DNA of 64,000 nucleotides, taken from the NCBI GenBank assembly GCA_964023275.1, contig OZ029918.1, positions 34,940,471 to 35,004,470 of the forward strand. The letters are read 5' to 3'. Positions 1 to 47,500 of this stretch are shown here, one piece after another. Numbering within the stretch: the first letter of the stretch is position 1; every line of letters starts with the position of its first letter. This DNA is from Norana najaformis. Lineage: Eukaryota > Annelida > Clitellata > Crassiclitellata > Hormogastridae. The translations under genes were made by a program, and so were the position numbers. The notes beneath the pieces were generated by a model. The model did no database searches. It saw nothing but the letters and a program-made list of their open reading frames with translations, and was not told the origin of the DNA.

Positions 1-275
1 TCTCAAATACCGGGGGACATCACCATTTGTCATTTACCTCTTTCACGGATCCTATTCTTCCTCTTATCTCTCTCCTCTCCAACCCCAAACACCACCCCCC
101 TTAGCTGCCACGCTGTCTCTCCGTCTGACTTTTGGATCTTAACCTGGAACCGAACCATTTTGCCTATCGATTTTGTTTTGACTGAACGCCTGTGAATAAG
201 CTGGTCCTCGCGGCGCGGCTTTCGTAGGGCGCTGTAGAAATCTTGGAATTACGATTACGATTACGATTTATGTCT
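1..275 (+). mobile_element. 5'-truncated LINE (family C)
   Basis: Shares the family C 3' UTR (CTGGAACCGAACCATT, CGATTTTGTTTTGACTGA, GTGAATAAGCTGGT) and ends with GCGCTGTAGAAATCT and several TTACGA repeats. The left end may continue outside the window. Confidence 0.8.
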
Positions 276-734
276 CCTAAATACTTAGAGACATGTCCCC
301 GCGTAAACCGACGCCTCTGAGATTTCCAATCCTTTGCAATTGCCATGGAAATACTGGTGCCCTAGTATACATCCAATGCCTGGAAATACTGGTCCCCCGA
401 TCGCTCAGAAGTTCTAGATTTCCCGGAGTGTGTTCAATTCCCGTAAATACTGGTCACCAACTGTAGGCCTACATCAAGTGTCTGAAGAGGCTGGTTTCAT
501 AGTCCAGGGAAAGGTTGGTTCCCAGGTGCCTCGAAAGACTGGTTCCCTGCTCTAGGCGTTGGCGTCCGCTTCCTGTTGCATTGAAACGATGTAGTTGTTG
601 GCGCCGTTTTCTGATTGGATGAAAAACTTCACGTGACTCAGCCTCATTCGCAGTTTGCTCGGACGATGCTATATTTGCAACATAAACAACGAAGAAACTT
701 ATTTTTAATTAATTTGCATAGAACATATGAATAT

Positions 735-930
735 TCATTAGAATGTTAATTATCTTAGAAGAGTAGTCTCTTGTGCTAATCCCGAGTGGCAGATATCAAG
801 TGTTAGCGACTTCACTTTCTTAGCCTTGGCATATGAGGGCGGGTGGCCAGTCCTCTCCTTCGCCGCCTCGTCCTCCCAGTGACAGTGTACAGTCGCTGTA
901 CTCATTATGAATCTCAGTTCACTAGGGGGC
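735..930 (-). mobile_element. SINE family A body
   Basis: Reverse complement of the body at 28690-28850: AGAGTAGTCTCTTGTGCTAA, TTAGCCTTGGCATATGAGGG, CGGGTGGCC, then CAGTGACAGTGTACAGTCGC. Confidence 0.75.
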
Positions 931-1084
931 ACAAGTAGAACAGAAATCTTGAAGTATATGTCTGCTACTATCTCTTGGTTGACGGTAGCTATTCACGGAA
1001 CTATCGCGCACTAAGGTAAATCTTCAAGGTAAATAATTAAGGTAAATCTCAGGATTTACCTTATTTGCCAGCTCAAATGTAAAC

Positions 1085-1218
1085 TGTAAATGTACACGTT
1101 TTTCTATAGCGGCCGTATGGCCTTGACCCTGCTCATTTTTTATGAAGTAATCGGGTGAGATCCTTATCCATCGCTGAATGGGCGCCAAGTCATTTAAGAT
1201 CCCCGCATACGAACTAGC
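1085..1218 (+). mobile_element. Dispersed repeat, family E
   Basis: Shares TTTTCTATAGCGGCCGTATG, GCCTTGACCCTGCTCATTTT, AATCGGGTGAGATCC and GGGCGCCAAGTCATTTAAG with 33985-34140. Type unknown; short and non-coding. Confidence 0.7.
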
Positions 1219-1244
1219 TCTAAACAAATTAAAAACATTAGTTT

Positions 1245-1432
1245 TAATGCTATTTATTATTTCTGCATTTATTAGGCGCCACTATCTAATGACTTAGCAT
1301 CAATCGATGGAGCAATTGTGAGTGAAGGACTTGCTCAAGGTCCCTATCCAGTAACCGTCTCAGGGAGTCTCGAACCCGTACTCTCCACATCACAAGCCAA
1401 ACACTCTCTCCAATAGGCTACCGTGACCCACA
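1245..1432 (-). mobile_element. tRNA-derived SINE, family D
   Basis: Minus-strand head GGTCACGGTAGCCTATTGG and a box-B-like GGGTTCGAGACTCCC, body CCTTGAGCAAGTCCTTCACT, then CATTAGATAGTGGCGCCTAA and an AATAAATA end. A possible AATAAA for PLXDC lies at 1253-1258, about 205 bases past the stop. Confidence 0.75.
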
Positions 1433-1461
1433 CGAACTTATCGAACTTATATCCTCGTGTT

Positions 1462-34322
<32,861 letters not shown>

Positions 34323-34779
34323 AATCTTATCGTTCTGCACTAACTCCCAAAACGACAGCTGGACAGTCAACCATCTCGACAAAAATCCGAGCAGCGCAGA
34401 TAACTAAAGCGAGTGGCGGATGCTCTATCTGTCTCCTCAGCTAGGCCTCTCTTCAATGTATCCCAGCGTTAATGCGGGCCGAGTAGTGCGCCCCCAAGCG
34501 ACTAAACAACACAACCCTACCTAATGTCCTGCGGCACCTTGCGACTAAACGCTACACCACATGATACTCCTCTGTTTCCTACGACGACGCTTCACTAAGT
34601 AAGTAAGTAAGTATATTCTTTATTAACCAATAGTTAATCGCACATCGGTTTACAAGTATTTAAGAACACAAGAAAACTTAATATTCATACAACATCCTAA
34701 CAATAAAACATTTACTAGAACACGATTTCTGGCTTAAGACTGACGAAATTTTACCTCATTTTTAATCTAAACTTCTGCG

Positions 34780-34955
34780 GGAAATTTTCCCTCTCCCCTC
34801 TTCTCTGATCTCCTGGCAACTTGACTCGGTTCTTGGCATGGCATCTTTGGACAACCCCACAGACTTGAGGCAGCGTTCGTGAATAAGCTGGTGCCCTGTG
34901 CTTAGCTTTGAAGTAGCGCTTTAGAAATTTCGTGTTTACGATTACGTTACCTGGA
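34780..34955 (+). mobile_element. SINE family B
   Basis: Shares TCTGATCTCCTGGCAACTTG, TTGGACAACCCCACAGACTT, GTGAATAAGCTGGTGCCCTG and AGCGCTTTAGAAATTTCG with the other copies; ends in a TTACGATTACG tail. It lies between PLXDC and gene 2. Confidence 0.8.
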
Positions 34956-35261
34956 CTAGGACTGCCATGGCACATAAGGTTCCTGCTGTAGTAGCTTCAT
35001 TGTCTTCCACTCAGTTTGAGCCAAGACGGCTGTGGCTAGCAGGACTTTTGCAACTCGTTCCCTTAAAACTCGCACGTTTCCTAGGGGTTTGCAGACTAGG
35101 GGAGCCTCTGAGTGGTTTGAACTGTAAGAGGTGCTGCATAATTAAGCAATACAACTTATGGGCATTCATGTATAACTTTCATGAAAGACCCCTATGCAAC
35201 TCTGATGACGAACATATATCCACAACTTTCAACAAAAGCCCTATACAACTTAGGGATCGTG

Positions 35262-35640
35262 GGTAAAGAACGTCCACAGAGGAGGGAGGACGGGGCACCA
35301 AAATGTGGATAAGGGGAGGAAGTTTTGTCCAATTCGCATGTCCACATATAAATTCGGTATAGTTATTTCATTATCAGCCTTTGCCGTACACCAACTTAAG
35401 TCAGGCAGTAGGCGATCGGTACTGAGCTGGATCTAATTAAGTCCATTCGTTGGATGCGGCAGTATCGATATAACCCACCCCGTAGCACCACTAGCCATGC
35501 AAGATCAAAAGGAGAATCTATTCTAGGCTTGTACTCATTTGGGGTGTGATGTCTACAAAGGGGTTTGGGGATAAAGCCAAATGCGGACAGATATAAACAA
35601 GTGGGAGAAAGGCGTCCAAATTAGGTAATCCCTAAACTGA
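35262..35640 (-). mobile_element. Dispersed repeat, family G
   Basis: Reverse copy: AACGTCCACAGAGGAGGGAG, then TTGGATGCGGCAGTATCGAT, AACCCACCCCGTAGCACCA. The latter two match GGTGCTACGGGGTGGGGTAT and ACTGCCGCATCCAG at 37128-37170. Downstream of the gene 2 stop. Confidence 0.65.
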
Positions 35641-36460
35641 CGATGGGCACAAATCTATAACTTTCAACATACCCCTTTACAAAAACTTCTAGGCATCTGT
35701 AAATTGATTCATCTGAGAACTTCTACAGCACCACTGTCGTATAACGCTCAAGGCATAAATCAATAGTCACACTAAGCCAAATCAATGTGCATTCCATAAA
35801 GCCACGACAAGTCCGGTTGAAAACCAAGACGGAAAAGCAACAACATTCATCTAGACAATTTGTTTAATTGGAATCTCACAAAACAATGTAAATAACAGAC
35901 ATCAAGCCGATGCACTAGCCAAAAAAAAGTCAAACGCAAACAGCTGTAGGCTGTAGCTGCACTAACCAACAAGGCCACTTCATCACTCACATACACGGCA
36001 TATTTTCATCTCCATAAACAAAAACTTTAACACTGACCAGAAATTTCATCTTTCAAGAGAAAATCTTCATCACTTTCAGTGTAGAAAAAGATGCCAACTG
36101 CAGTTTCTTGTTCCCCATTCCAAACTTATTCACACAGTCTGTGTAAAAGTGTTTGCAAAAACTTTGCATCTTGAGTTATAACCAAACTCTCACACTTCTA
36201 GAACTCTTTTAAATGCTTCCAGTAAACAAACAATGCAAACAGACAAGAATCACAACGAAAATATAGTAGATACAACTCTGCCAACCTGAGGCAGGCTAAA
36301 CTCAAACTGTCTACGCATGTGCATCTGTACTTGAACATTTAAACAGCGTATTAAGCGCTCAACATGACACTTGTACAACTCCACAAAAACAAATCAAAAA
36401 AGCACGTATCACAACACTAGGTGAAAGTCATCAGCAGACCGTGTTCCAAGAAAGATGTGC

Positions 36461-36731
36461 TCAAACTGCAGATTTCTTAACTTTCTCAGTGTATCTTTGG
36501 TTCTCCTCCTCCAGTTTTTGGTTCAATTCCTCCACCTCCCGCAGACCTTTAACAAATCGGTACTTCATTGCTCGGAAGTTGGCCAGAAGTATGCTTGGAC
36601 GGCACGGACCAATGTCCGGCGGCAGACCACCACAGTTTTGGCGGTTCTTGTAGAAATTCTTAACCCACTCCTCATCACTTAGAATTTTGGTCGGCTCCAT
36701 AGAGATTGCATCAACCTGTTCTTGAGTTGGG
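36461..36731 (-). CDS. Gene 2, exon g18: C-terminus and stop
   Basis: 271 bases, acceptor cttttttccag, stop TGA at 36463-36461. Encodes PTQEQVDAISMEPTKILSDE, EWVKNFYKNRQNCGGLPPDI, GPCRPSILLANFRAMKYRFV and a Lys/Glu-rich tail likely to form a short coiled coil. Confidence 0.85.
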
Positions 36732-38512
36732 CTGGAAAAAAGTACAACATTTTCAGTAGGAATGAAGTCCTGTACTTGAAAAATGCCAAAATACACAGGA
36801 AACTCATTTAAATGCTACCTGTGCAAGCAAAGAATCACCTTCTAATGAGGTCTTGTTGTAACAAGTTCATGTCCTTGGCCACTTTATATAAGAAACTAAG
36901 CTATAATGAAACGTCTTATAACGAGTCGTCTGTGTAATTGGGTGACAATGCCAGATTAGTACCAGGGGTCATCCATAATGGATATCCGCAACAACTCATC
37001 TACGTTGGACCCTTCCTTCAACCTTGTCCACATTTGGCATTATGCTTCCTCACCATCCTATCTGCAATGTCCACACTTCAACTGAGTACTAAGAATTAGG
37101 CAATCCTGTTGACCTTGTGTGGCTAATGGTGCTACGGGGTGGGGTATTTCTATACTGCCGCATCCAGTACAGGGACTCCGATTAGATCCAGTGCAATACA
37201 GACTGTCTGCTGTTTCACATAAGGTGGCATTTATGGCACAGGCTGTACTGAAATAACATCATACTAAATTTACCTCCCTCCCTCCTCTTTGCAGACTTCC
37301 TTTATGGACGACCCCTAGCACATCTGCAAATCTAAAACTCCTCAGACTGAAGAAAGAAGATACTGGAGATAGAAACAAATGGAAAAGAAGGATTCGTGTG
37401 GCTGACTCCTTCCCTAGAAGGGATTAATTCCAGCCAGAAGGAGAAGATGAACCTTACTCGCATGCACTGATCTGACTGTAAAGTAATGTTCTTTCTGTAA
37501 CTTTTGACAACAGTTAAGCCAAAATCAATAAACTCACAAGTAATTGAAGCAGCGACGGCGGGAACGGAAAAAGTCGTTATAGTGATCCTCGATGGCCTCT
37601 TCCATCTGCTTCACGTTGTCTGTCAACAAAAATGAAACAACATTTCACAACTGACAACAACGTATCACAATATTATCGGACAGCAAATGACGTTCTCAGC
37701 TTCAATCTATAACCCAGACCATCATAATTTAGGTTAGTACTTATACAATGCTCATTCCCAAGCTAAAAATTAACTAATAGGCTAAAGTACCAGTTAACTA
37801 ACAGGATAAAGTACCAGTAAATGACCAGGTTGAAGTACCAGTACCAGATAACTAACAGGTTGAAGTACCAGTTAAATTACAGGCATGAGTTTAACTTGTT
37901 AACCAGTTAACCAACATAAAAAATCTGTAAAGTAACAGAAGAAATTTCAGTTCACCAAAAAATAAAAACCAGTTAACCAACAGGTTTTATTACCACGCAA
38001 GGCACGGTAACATAATAACATCATTAGTATGCCCATTTGCAGAACCTACTCGTAACCAGGGGCAGAATAACGATTTACCAATCAATGGTTAATCAAGAAG
38101 AATTCCTAAGAAACAAACCTATCCATTCGATTCCAAGTTCCACTGCTTTGGCCTCGACCATCTCTTTGTATGCGGTCTGTTCGTCAGCTATTAAGCCAGG
38201 CATTGATGATGCGAAGTGGCTCTTTGCTTCTTCAACACTTGATACAGACAACATACATGTAAGTCAATTCAAAGAATATCCACTTTAGTGAATTGAATGA
38301 TAAAGAATGTTCACTTTGAACATTTTGTGAAATCCAGGTACCCAAAGTGTACCCAAGGCCACGTGTTCACTTCAGTTACTCGGACTGTAAAGTGTGTTCA
38401 CTTTGGATATTTGGCCTATTCCAATGAATGCTATAAATCGTAAACTCTGCGTTTCTTTCTCGACAAGCCAAGTCGTGGAAACCACCTCATCATATGTGCT
38501 CAACATACGTAA

Positions 38513-38549
<37 letters not shown>

Positions 38550-41500
38550 TTACTTAAAAGCATTTGGTTTGATCATAAAATAACACGGTTAGATATTTCT
38601 GTAGCCGTTCTACCACAAAACCGCATTGGCAAAATCTGTCAATAACAGAGCCGCTAATAACAGAGCCGCTAATGGCGTTGAGCAATAACAGGCGACTCCC
38701 GCATTGTAACCGTCGGCGAAAGTTTTTCAACCTTCATTTCCGATCGGTTTTCTAAAGCCGATTTACCGTACTTGACAAATGTAAAGTAGCTCTATTATTC
38801 GCCACCCCACATCATTATTTTGCTCTCGAATAGTTTACCGCAGCCGTAGTCCGAAAATTTTAATATTTTACACTTCAAGAACGTCTTCAACACCGCGTAA
38901 CCAAACGCTGATTACATCGCTAATTACTGTACCGAATTTGGCTAAAACCTAATTGATTTTCGAGGAAACCTAAGAAAATATGACGTACTGTGTAACTATA
39001 CGATCAAATACCCAAGCATTTTAAAATTTCTTTTCAAACGAGGTACGCGAGCAGCAGAAATAACCAACGAGCTCTAAATACACACTAGAGAGCGTTACAA
39101 ACGCTAGCCGGAAGGTGCCTCTACCACCCAGCGCCGCCTATCGACTGTTCGGGTTAACTGCAATAATTTCAGTTAAATTTTTAGTTTCATACTACCCGCT
39201 TTTGTAAAGCGGCTAGTATGAAACTGAAACAACATGTAGACCTTTCCTTAGTTCATAACTGATAGGTAGCCTAATCGAATATAATCTCGAAACTTCTATA
39301 GCACCATTATCGTAATGCACAACGCACCATTGAGTTGCTTTTGAGGAAAACCGCATTCCAAAAGCACAATCCATTGCACAGAACCAATTGAGATTCGTGA
39401 AGCCAAGTAATTACGCTATTTGCATCTAACAAGCACATAATCTAACAATTATGGCAATTATAATAAAAATAATTAATTAAGAGATCACAAAGCTCTCAGA
39501 ATTTCCATGTTATCCTCATACTTTTTGCAGACTTCAGCTTTCAAACAGCATTTTCATTTAGACCTTTCCAGTTATTTTCTGCAAATAAACTATCTTACAG
39601 TGTCTTACATTACAGTGTTGATGTATACAGAAGCAGCATTTAAATCCAGTAACAATTTGAGCATGGAAAAATGCATTTTTTTCGCCAACATTTAACTGTA
39701 TTTCTAGTTATCCAGCTACATGAAGAAAAACCATTTGAAAACATAAAACTGACTTATACACTAAACTATTTACAATTAACAGCACAAATCCATGTATCAA
39801 CAGCAAAAACACTATTATTTTGAAGTGAAGCCTACTGTTTGGCTGGATGCAGCTTGCACCCAATCGTAAATACAGCCAAAACCATTCAATCTCATACAAC
39901 CATACCATTTCTGAACCATACCACTTTTGCACCAAATCATTTCTGAACCATACCTTTTTAAATTATACCATTTCTGAACTACACAATTTCTGAACCATAA
40001 ACTTTCTGATCATAGCTTTTTCAACCATACCATTTTTCAATCACACTATATTTAGCTGCAGCTTAAATCCGAGTTCTAACCTGGAGAAGATGCTGCAAAC
40101 TCGGATGAAATCGTGGCTATTGCTGGGCGGTTGATTGAGAAAGAAGAACTCTATGATGCTTCCCTCTGGGGGCAATTCTCGCTGTGACAGACTGGATGCG
40201 TGCAGGAAGACATCATGATGAGGTAGACCAGGTTTTGGAGCAGGAAACGGGTCCAGAAATCTTCCGTCATCAAGAACAAACAAATTGTTCATGCTAGACA
40301 ACAGGGAGCTGGTATGGCCCAAATGGTCACTCTTATTCCCTCCTCACCACGGGTGCCTATTGCTTTCGCAAATTATTGGGTGGCTACATTGCCCAAATTA
40401 CTGGGAGCAGATCTCACTGCAACTTGCCCTCTAAGCATACCCCTAAGAGAACTACAAGCAATCCAACATATGACTTATGAAGCCCGACAATATTCCAATA
40501 CAGGTTTCATATGTCCTACATAAGGGCCCATACGGTAGGACATATAAAGCCCACATGGTAGGACATATAAAGCCCATATGGGAATATTGTCATATGTGCT
40601 TCAAATGGTATACTTATGATCTTCATATTTCTGAATCAGAAGCACAGTTTTAACTCTTAATTTTAATTCTGAATCGTCTGATAGGCTGGGATTTTGAATT
40701 GAATTCAAAGCAGTTTTTGTTTTTACGTGTACGTGCATGAACGCACATGAAATATTGTCTCGAGTTCAACATACCACTTTTCTGGACATTTGAAAAAACA
40801 ATGGAACAGCTTACCCTTTCAGGAGAGGCGACTGCCTGATGAATCCGAAGTTGCTCTTTGCCCTCTTGAAGACCCCAGCGCAGTGGCAGAAGGCATTCTG
40901 CCCATTGCCAAGCACAAGGCGTGGCATGTCGTCATGACGATAGTGAACCATGGCACTGGGATCAAAAGGCAGAGGTATGTCACGTAGATTCACAGCACAT
41001 ACTTCAACTTCTGGCAAATCCCATGCAAAAAGCAAAAAATTTAACAAGCATGGTCACAAGGTATGTATGTCTGCATGCACGTATGTATGTTCGTACCTGT
41101 ATGTATGAATGTATGTATGAAGACATTTAATATAACATAATCATGGATTAACTGTGACAACTGACCCAGAGGTTGTGGGTTTGATTCCTCAGAGTCAAAG
41201 ACAGTAGAAACTGTACTGGTTTTTTCACCATCATCTTCAAAAAGTCCCATCACTGGATTGCAGTCATTGTGTTTGTGCCTCCATTCAATAATAATCTTTC
41301 AACCACAGGACCATGGCTCTGAAAAGAAGTTTCTATACAGGAATGCCTTTACTTTACGCTTCTGAGAATTATCTGCACAGGCATCTAAGCAAGGTTGTTA
41401 CTCTTGCTTCTACATGTCAGTCTATTCAAATCTAATGATTTCTATAGCGCCGTTATCACAATGCCTAAGGCATCAATCAATAATTGCTTCAAGTTAAGTT

Positions 41501-44500
41501 GTAATTAGAAATTACTATCTATTAGAAGGCAGGTCAAATTCCAAAAGGTCAGAGAGCCAAAAGTTAGGCTATTGTTGATAAGCAAGTTGAAACAGACAAG
41601 TCTTTAAGTTTTGACTTGAATCAGTCAATGACTCCTAAATGCATAGCCTTTGCCCAGTCTACAGGATCTCTTCCATGCCACTTCTCTCAATCTAAACACA
41701 ACCCACCCTAACAGCTCCTCTCCCCTTCTGTCTCCGGTTTTCTGGCAACCGGACTTGGTTCTTGACATGGCGTCTTTAGACAACCCCACTGACTTGACGC
41801 AGAGCTTGTGAATAAGCTGGTGCCCTGTGCTTAGCTTTTAAGTAGCACTTCAGAAATTTTGAGTTTACGATTATGATTACGAGACTCTCAAGTCTCTCGT
41901 ACTTCACACTTACAACAGTTTCTCAATTAAATTAGATTTAATTCTTCCTGAAATTGGTAAATCAACTCGACAAAACTCAAACTAAATCAACAAAGGAAAA
42001 GGTGTTCACCTTTTGACTTTTTATTCCTGCGAAGGTAAGGAAACAAACCGACACTCAGCTGAAAGTGTTTGAACATGACCTTATGATACACTGGGTAGTC
42101 TTCGCCCCATGACTCAGTGTCCAGGGCCTGCGATCCGGTGAGAAACCATCCACTCCTCCTCGTCTTTCCAGCCTCCTCGTATTGCATAAGCACCTACCAT
42201 CATAACACTGCAAGCTTAACCAGAGCATGGTCAACTCAAAGGATTATTAGTTATTTCTGAATTTATTAAGCACCACTATCTAATGACTAAGCAACAGACA
42301 ATGGCACTGAGCAACTGCGAGAAGGACTTGCTCAAGGTTCCTAGTAACCATTTCAGGAGAGGATCAAACCACACACTTCACATTACAAAATCGACTATGG
42401 AGTCACACAAGGATCCCCAGTCAAGACCCCTAGCCATCTATACCCATTGACAAAATGGGTTTTACAGTGGGTATTAAACTAGCACACTGAAATTAACGCA
42501 GCTAATACAAAGTCATGTAATGGATATGGAAAAACCGGGCTACACTCCTGCATGTTATCAATTCAAATAACTTCTGAGGCATCCAGTGCAAAAAGCATTA
42601 GTCAGTGGCACTCAAAAACCTAGCCACAAAACTAGCTGAATTCCTGAAAGCAGGCGAGGTGTCAAAAAAGCTCTTACAAATTTGTATTTTAATTTGCCAA
42701 AATCCCAAATGTCTACAAATATTATACTACAACAATTCAAATATAAAACAGTATCTAACATCTCGTAACTATCCTACTGGTAAATCTCCTTGTAAACTTT
42801 TAAACAGAACTCCAGTCTAGTCACTGCAACAGACGAAGTCAAAAAAGTCAAAGCTTACGTTATAATTCTGCACAAAGTCTTTACTTTCAGGCAAATCGTG
42901 TAGAAAATTCAACGGCAAGTCTCCAAAACTGAAGAAAATGGACACACAATTTACACATTGGTTTCTTATTCATTTATGAACATCTAATATTTATATAGCT
43001 CCCTTTTCTAATGATTAGGCATCAATCGTTTATGCTTGGCAATTGAGTGTTATGGAATTGATTGTGCACAAGATATATGACATATATCTTGTCTTTGGAT
43101 GACACTTATTCAAAGTAGCTGGTCCCAACATCTGTAACCTCTTCATGCTCAGGAATCTCTTACTGAGAATATTTTTCTCTACTTGCTCCTTCCAGTCTGA
43201 TTAAGGTTGATGTTTCCTGCTGCCCTGTTCAAATGTGCACTTTTGAACTTTGCACAGACGTGACATCGACTGATGCTTTGTGCACTAGTCGTAATGGCGC
43301 TAAAGAAGTTACCGGATTAGATTAGATTAGATTAGATTGCTGCAAGGTTCTGTGTATACATCTGCAAGCTTCTAAGCATTCAGAGAATGACGTCAGAGTG
43401 AAATAAACTCACGAATTGATATCTCTGACGGTTGGCAGTAATTTCAGTCTATCAGACAATTCAGAATTCACCAAGCATTCCTTTACCCAACGAAAAGAAG
43501 GGTAGACCACCTAAGACAAAACAACCCATCAAACTCAGACCTGCCACCAATTTAGACCTCCATTTTGAAACCTCATGTACAAGGCACTAACATAAAATGG
43601 ATAAAAGGCCCGAAGTGCCAATAAATAGACTACAATATCACGATACTTGATATGGTTCCAAAAAACAGTGTTGTAAGGAGACTATGGCACAAAAGCATCC
43701 CTTAAGCACCACATCGCTTGATAAAATAACTGCATTTGAAAAACTTGGGCCAGGATAGGCAAGGAAACTGCTACCATCTTCACACACAGCAATCAACAAG
43801 GAGATTTACTAGTAGTTCGCAGTAGTGCGATCCTGGGACTCCCAGATATTTAGGCTGAAGCACAAATCTAAAATTAGTGATCCGTCAACAGCAGATTTCT
43901 CCTCTGACAGCCATGTTCAATGGGCCAACACTGGCCCAACAGCTGAACACCAATTGCCAATGTGGATCCACTGTAAGCCCAATGAAAACGGCTGTCTGGG
44001 CTGCATACAGGCTGTGGCTCAAAAATCGTTCACAGGGATTCACACAACAGACACAGTTGAAAGTCAGACAATTTAATCTGCTGCCTCCCCATTTATCTCA
44101 ATCTAAACACAACCCACCCTAACAGCTCCTCTCCCCCTTTATCTTCTTCTGGCAACCAGACTTGGTTCTTGACATGGCATCGGTGGACAATCTTACTGAC
44201 TTGATGTAGCACTCATGAATAAGCTGGTGCCCTGCACTTAGCTTTTAAGTAGCGCTTTAGAAATTTTGAGTTTACAATTATGATTATGAATTTAGCTCAG
44301 CTGAATTCCACCAATCGGAGCCTAAAAACAGCAGTTACTGACCTTGACATGCTTTACTGATATCTGGAGGTTATATGAGAATGCATTTGGAAAGACGTCG
44401 TTCAGTAAGGAATAGCAGCGCTGGCCAAGTCTCTCTGTCTTATACAGCGACTGAAAACAAAGCAAATAACCAGAATGGACATTTTAGAAACAGATCATTT

Positions 44501-47500
44501 TCAAAACAGACCATATTTACAACAGACCATGTTCAAAATAAACCATAATTACAACAATGTTCAAAACAGACCATATTTACAACAGACCATGTTCAAAATA
44601 AACCATAATTAAAACAATGTTCAAAATAGACCATATTTACAACAGACCATTTTCAGAATGGACCACATTCATATGGAACCATTTTCAGAATAGACCATGT
44701 TCAGAACACATAGCTCAGAAGGGACCTGCTGACCTGAAGTACAAGACCATAAAACCTAAGTGATCTTCTCTGACTGACTGACCATCAGAAATTTAACTGA
44801 ACTTACGGCAAAGCTGGGCACCAGAAGACAGACAAGAATAACAATTCAAGCATGAGATAACTTTTTTCTGGCAAACAAGTTACTGCCAGACTTTAAGAAC
44901 TGTACATTTTCTTGTTCCAACTATTATGATCACCACCATCACCCTCACTATCATCACCATCGTCGTCGTCATCACAATTACCAGCATAATCATCATCATC
45001 ATAATCATCATTGTCGTCATTATCATAATCGTCATCGTACTCATCATCACCATAATCACCATCATCATCGTAATCATCACCATCATCATCGTAATCATCA
45101 TCATCGTAATCATAGTCGTCGTCATCACCACAGAAAAAACAGACAGGCGGCAGACATAAAACAAGTAAAGAACTTGCGTGTTTTTTCTCGGCCGACTTCC
45201 ACACAAGATTTTTGATGATTTGCTGAAGTTTTGGTGCCCCATACTTGACCGGGTCATTCGTGCGCATTACTCCTGAAGACATTCAAAACACAAAGTTATG
45301 CAAACATGTATGCAGATACACAGAAAGTAAATGCAAACGAATGACATGCATGAATACGCACGAGTTCATTTAAACTAACTAACTAGAAACTGACACAATG
45401 AAGATGCCAAAATAAAATAATAAATATTAATAAAATACCTAAATAAAAAACCCATAATAAAGATGCCAAAATAAAATAATAAATATTAATAAAATACCTA
45501 AATAAAAAACCCATACTAAAGATGCCAAAATAAAATAATAAATATTAATAAATACCTAAATAAAAAACCCATACTAAAGATGCCAAAATAAAATAATAAA
45601 TAATAAACCCTTGAACAAAAAACCCATGCCAACAGAAGGCAGCCACAGCAAAACATCCAATCAATCAGTTGGGTAGAAAGAGCCAATTATTCTTTTCTCG
45701 GTTAGCTGGCTTCACATGTGATTTTAAAATAACAGTGCACTGCAACAACAATGTAATTCAACATAAGACAACGTAACATACCTCGCCCACATCACAGATC
45801 TTATTGTACCTTATCTTACCTACTTTATCTGCCTTACCTTAGCTACCTTACCATACCTGACCACCACAACCTACTTAACCAACCAGACTTATCTATCTTC
45901 ACCTTAGCTTACCATACCATGCCTAACTTATGCAAAACCTCGCCTGGTTTCGTGTGGATCAGTCGAACAGCGGGTGAGATGTGGGAGAAGTCTATCCCAC
46001 ACAACACGTTCAGATTGGAGATCTGTAGCGAAGTGAGAAACTCCAGCAGATCGTTACAGAAAGGAACTCGTTGCTGGGCAGAAAAAACACCTACAAAAGA
46101 ATGAGGACACACAACTGCTAATAGCAACAGCAATAACAATTTTAAAACAGTAATAGTAATGGTATTACACACTCACAATAATATTATAAAATAATTTGAA
46201 TATAACAAGTTTAAAAACAATAGTATGACAATATGTCATCACAAGTTCAACAATTTAAAAAAGTAATAGTAATGGTATTACACACTCACAATAACATTAT
46301 AAAATAATTTGAATATAACAAGTTTAAAAACAATAGTATGACTACATGCCACCACAAGTTCATTGCAATTTGTAATTTCAACTTCTATAATCTTCTGGAA
46401 TCTAATGCACAAGGCATCAACCAACATCAGAAAATATCCAAAGTTAGTTCATGACAATTATATTATAAAATAATAAAATAATGTAGCAATGATAATTTTA
46501 AAGCAATAATTGTAACGGCAATATGCCATGACAATAAGAATACTATTATTGTTATGACGGAATATTACCATGGCAAACTAAAAAGCATAACTGAAGCTAC
46601 TAGAATGATGGCATGTTAACATGACAACTTACAGGCACACTGAACGTTACTGGATAGAATGTTACCATGGCACTTACTGGAAGTTGACTTAGAATTATGC
46701 ACAGCTGGAAAATCATGAAACCATCCAAATTGGAGCCGTTTCTCCCATTCACAGACAGACAGTGATGACGAAAGGAGTACAAATCGTAGAATACGCGCTG
46801 ATCTGTGGAAAACAAGAAATTAAAATAACATAATTTGAAACACATCCATGGTCAGGAACTTCACTGAATTACTAAACAAAGCAAGCAGTAGGAAAGAAAC
46901 AAATTAAATTAAAATTAAAAGAAATAAATAAAATTAAAAGAACATTAATTTCAAAAACATGGTAAAGAATTCCATAACATTCAGATATCGAAAAATGAGA
47001 GAAATTAACAAATGCACAAAATTAAGCCAATTAAAACTGAAAAATATGGTAAGCGCTCACCAAAGACATTAGCTACACAGCCATTCTTTTTGTCTGGCAA
47101 AAAATATGTTTCATATACAGAAATATAATAATTAATGAATCGTAATAATTAAACTATAATAATAAGCTAATGAGAAATAATAAGAAAAAATGAGAAATAA
47201 TACAAAATAATGAGAAATAATACGAAATAATCAGAAATAATACGAAATAATCAGAAATAATAAGAAACGATCAGAGATAATATAAAATAGTGAGAAATAA
47301 TATAAAATAATGAGAAATGATATAAAATAATGAGAAATGATAAGCAATGCATAAACGAGTGACTGTGCTTAGACTGTCTTTAAACGTTTCATTAGTGTTG
47401 AGTATATGCCTAATTAGGAAAAACATTTAACAAACCTTAGCAGCATAAATTGGCACTTAATTTTCATTTCTGGATAGGTGCTGAGTCGGACAAATCGGCA

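Noticed and set aside
43317-43340. Telomere-like repeat
   Set aside because: The unit is GATTA, not TTAGGG or a known telomeric hexamer, and the run is only about 24 bases.
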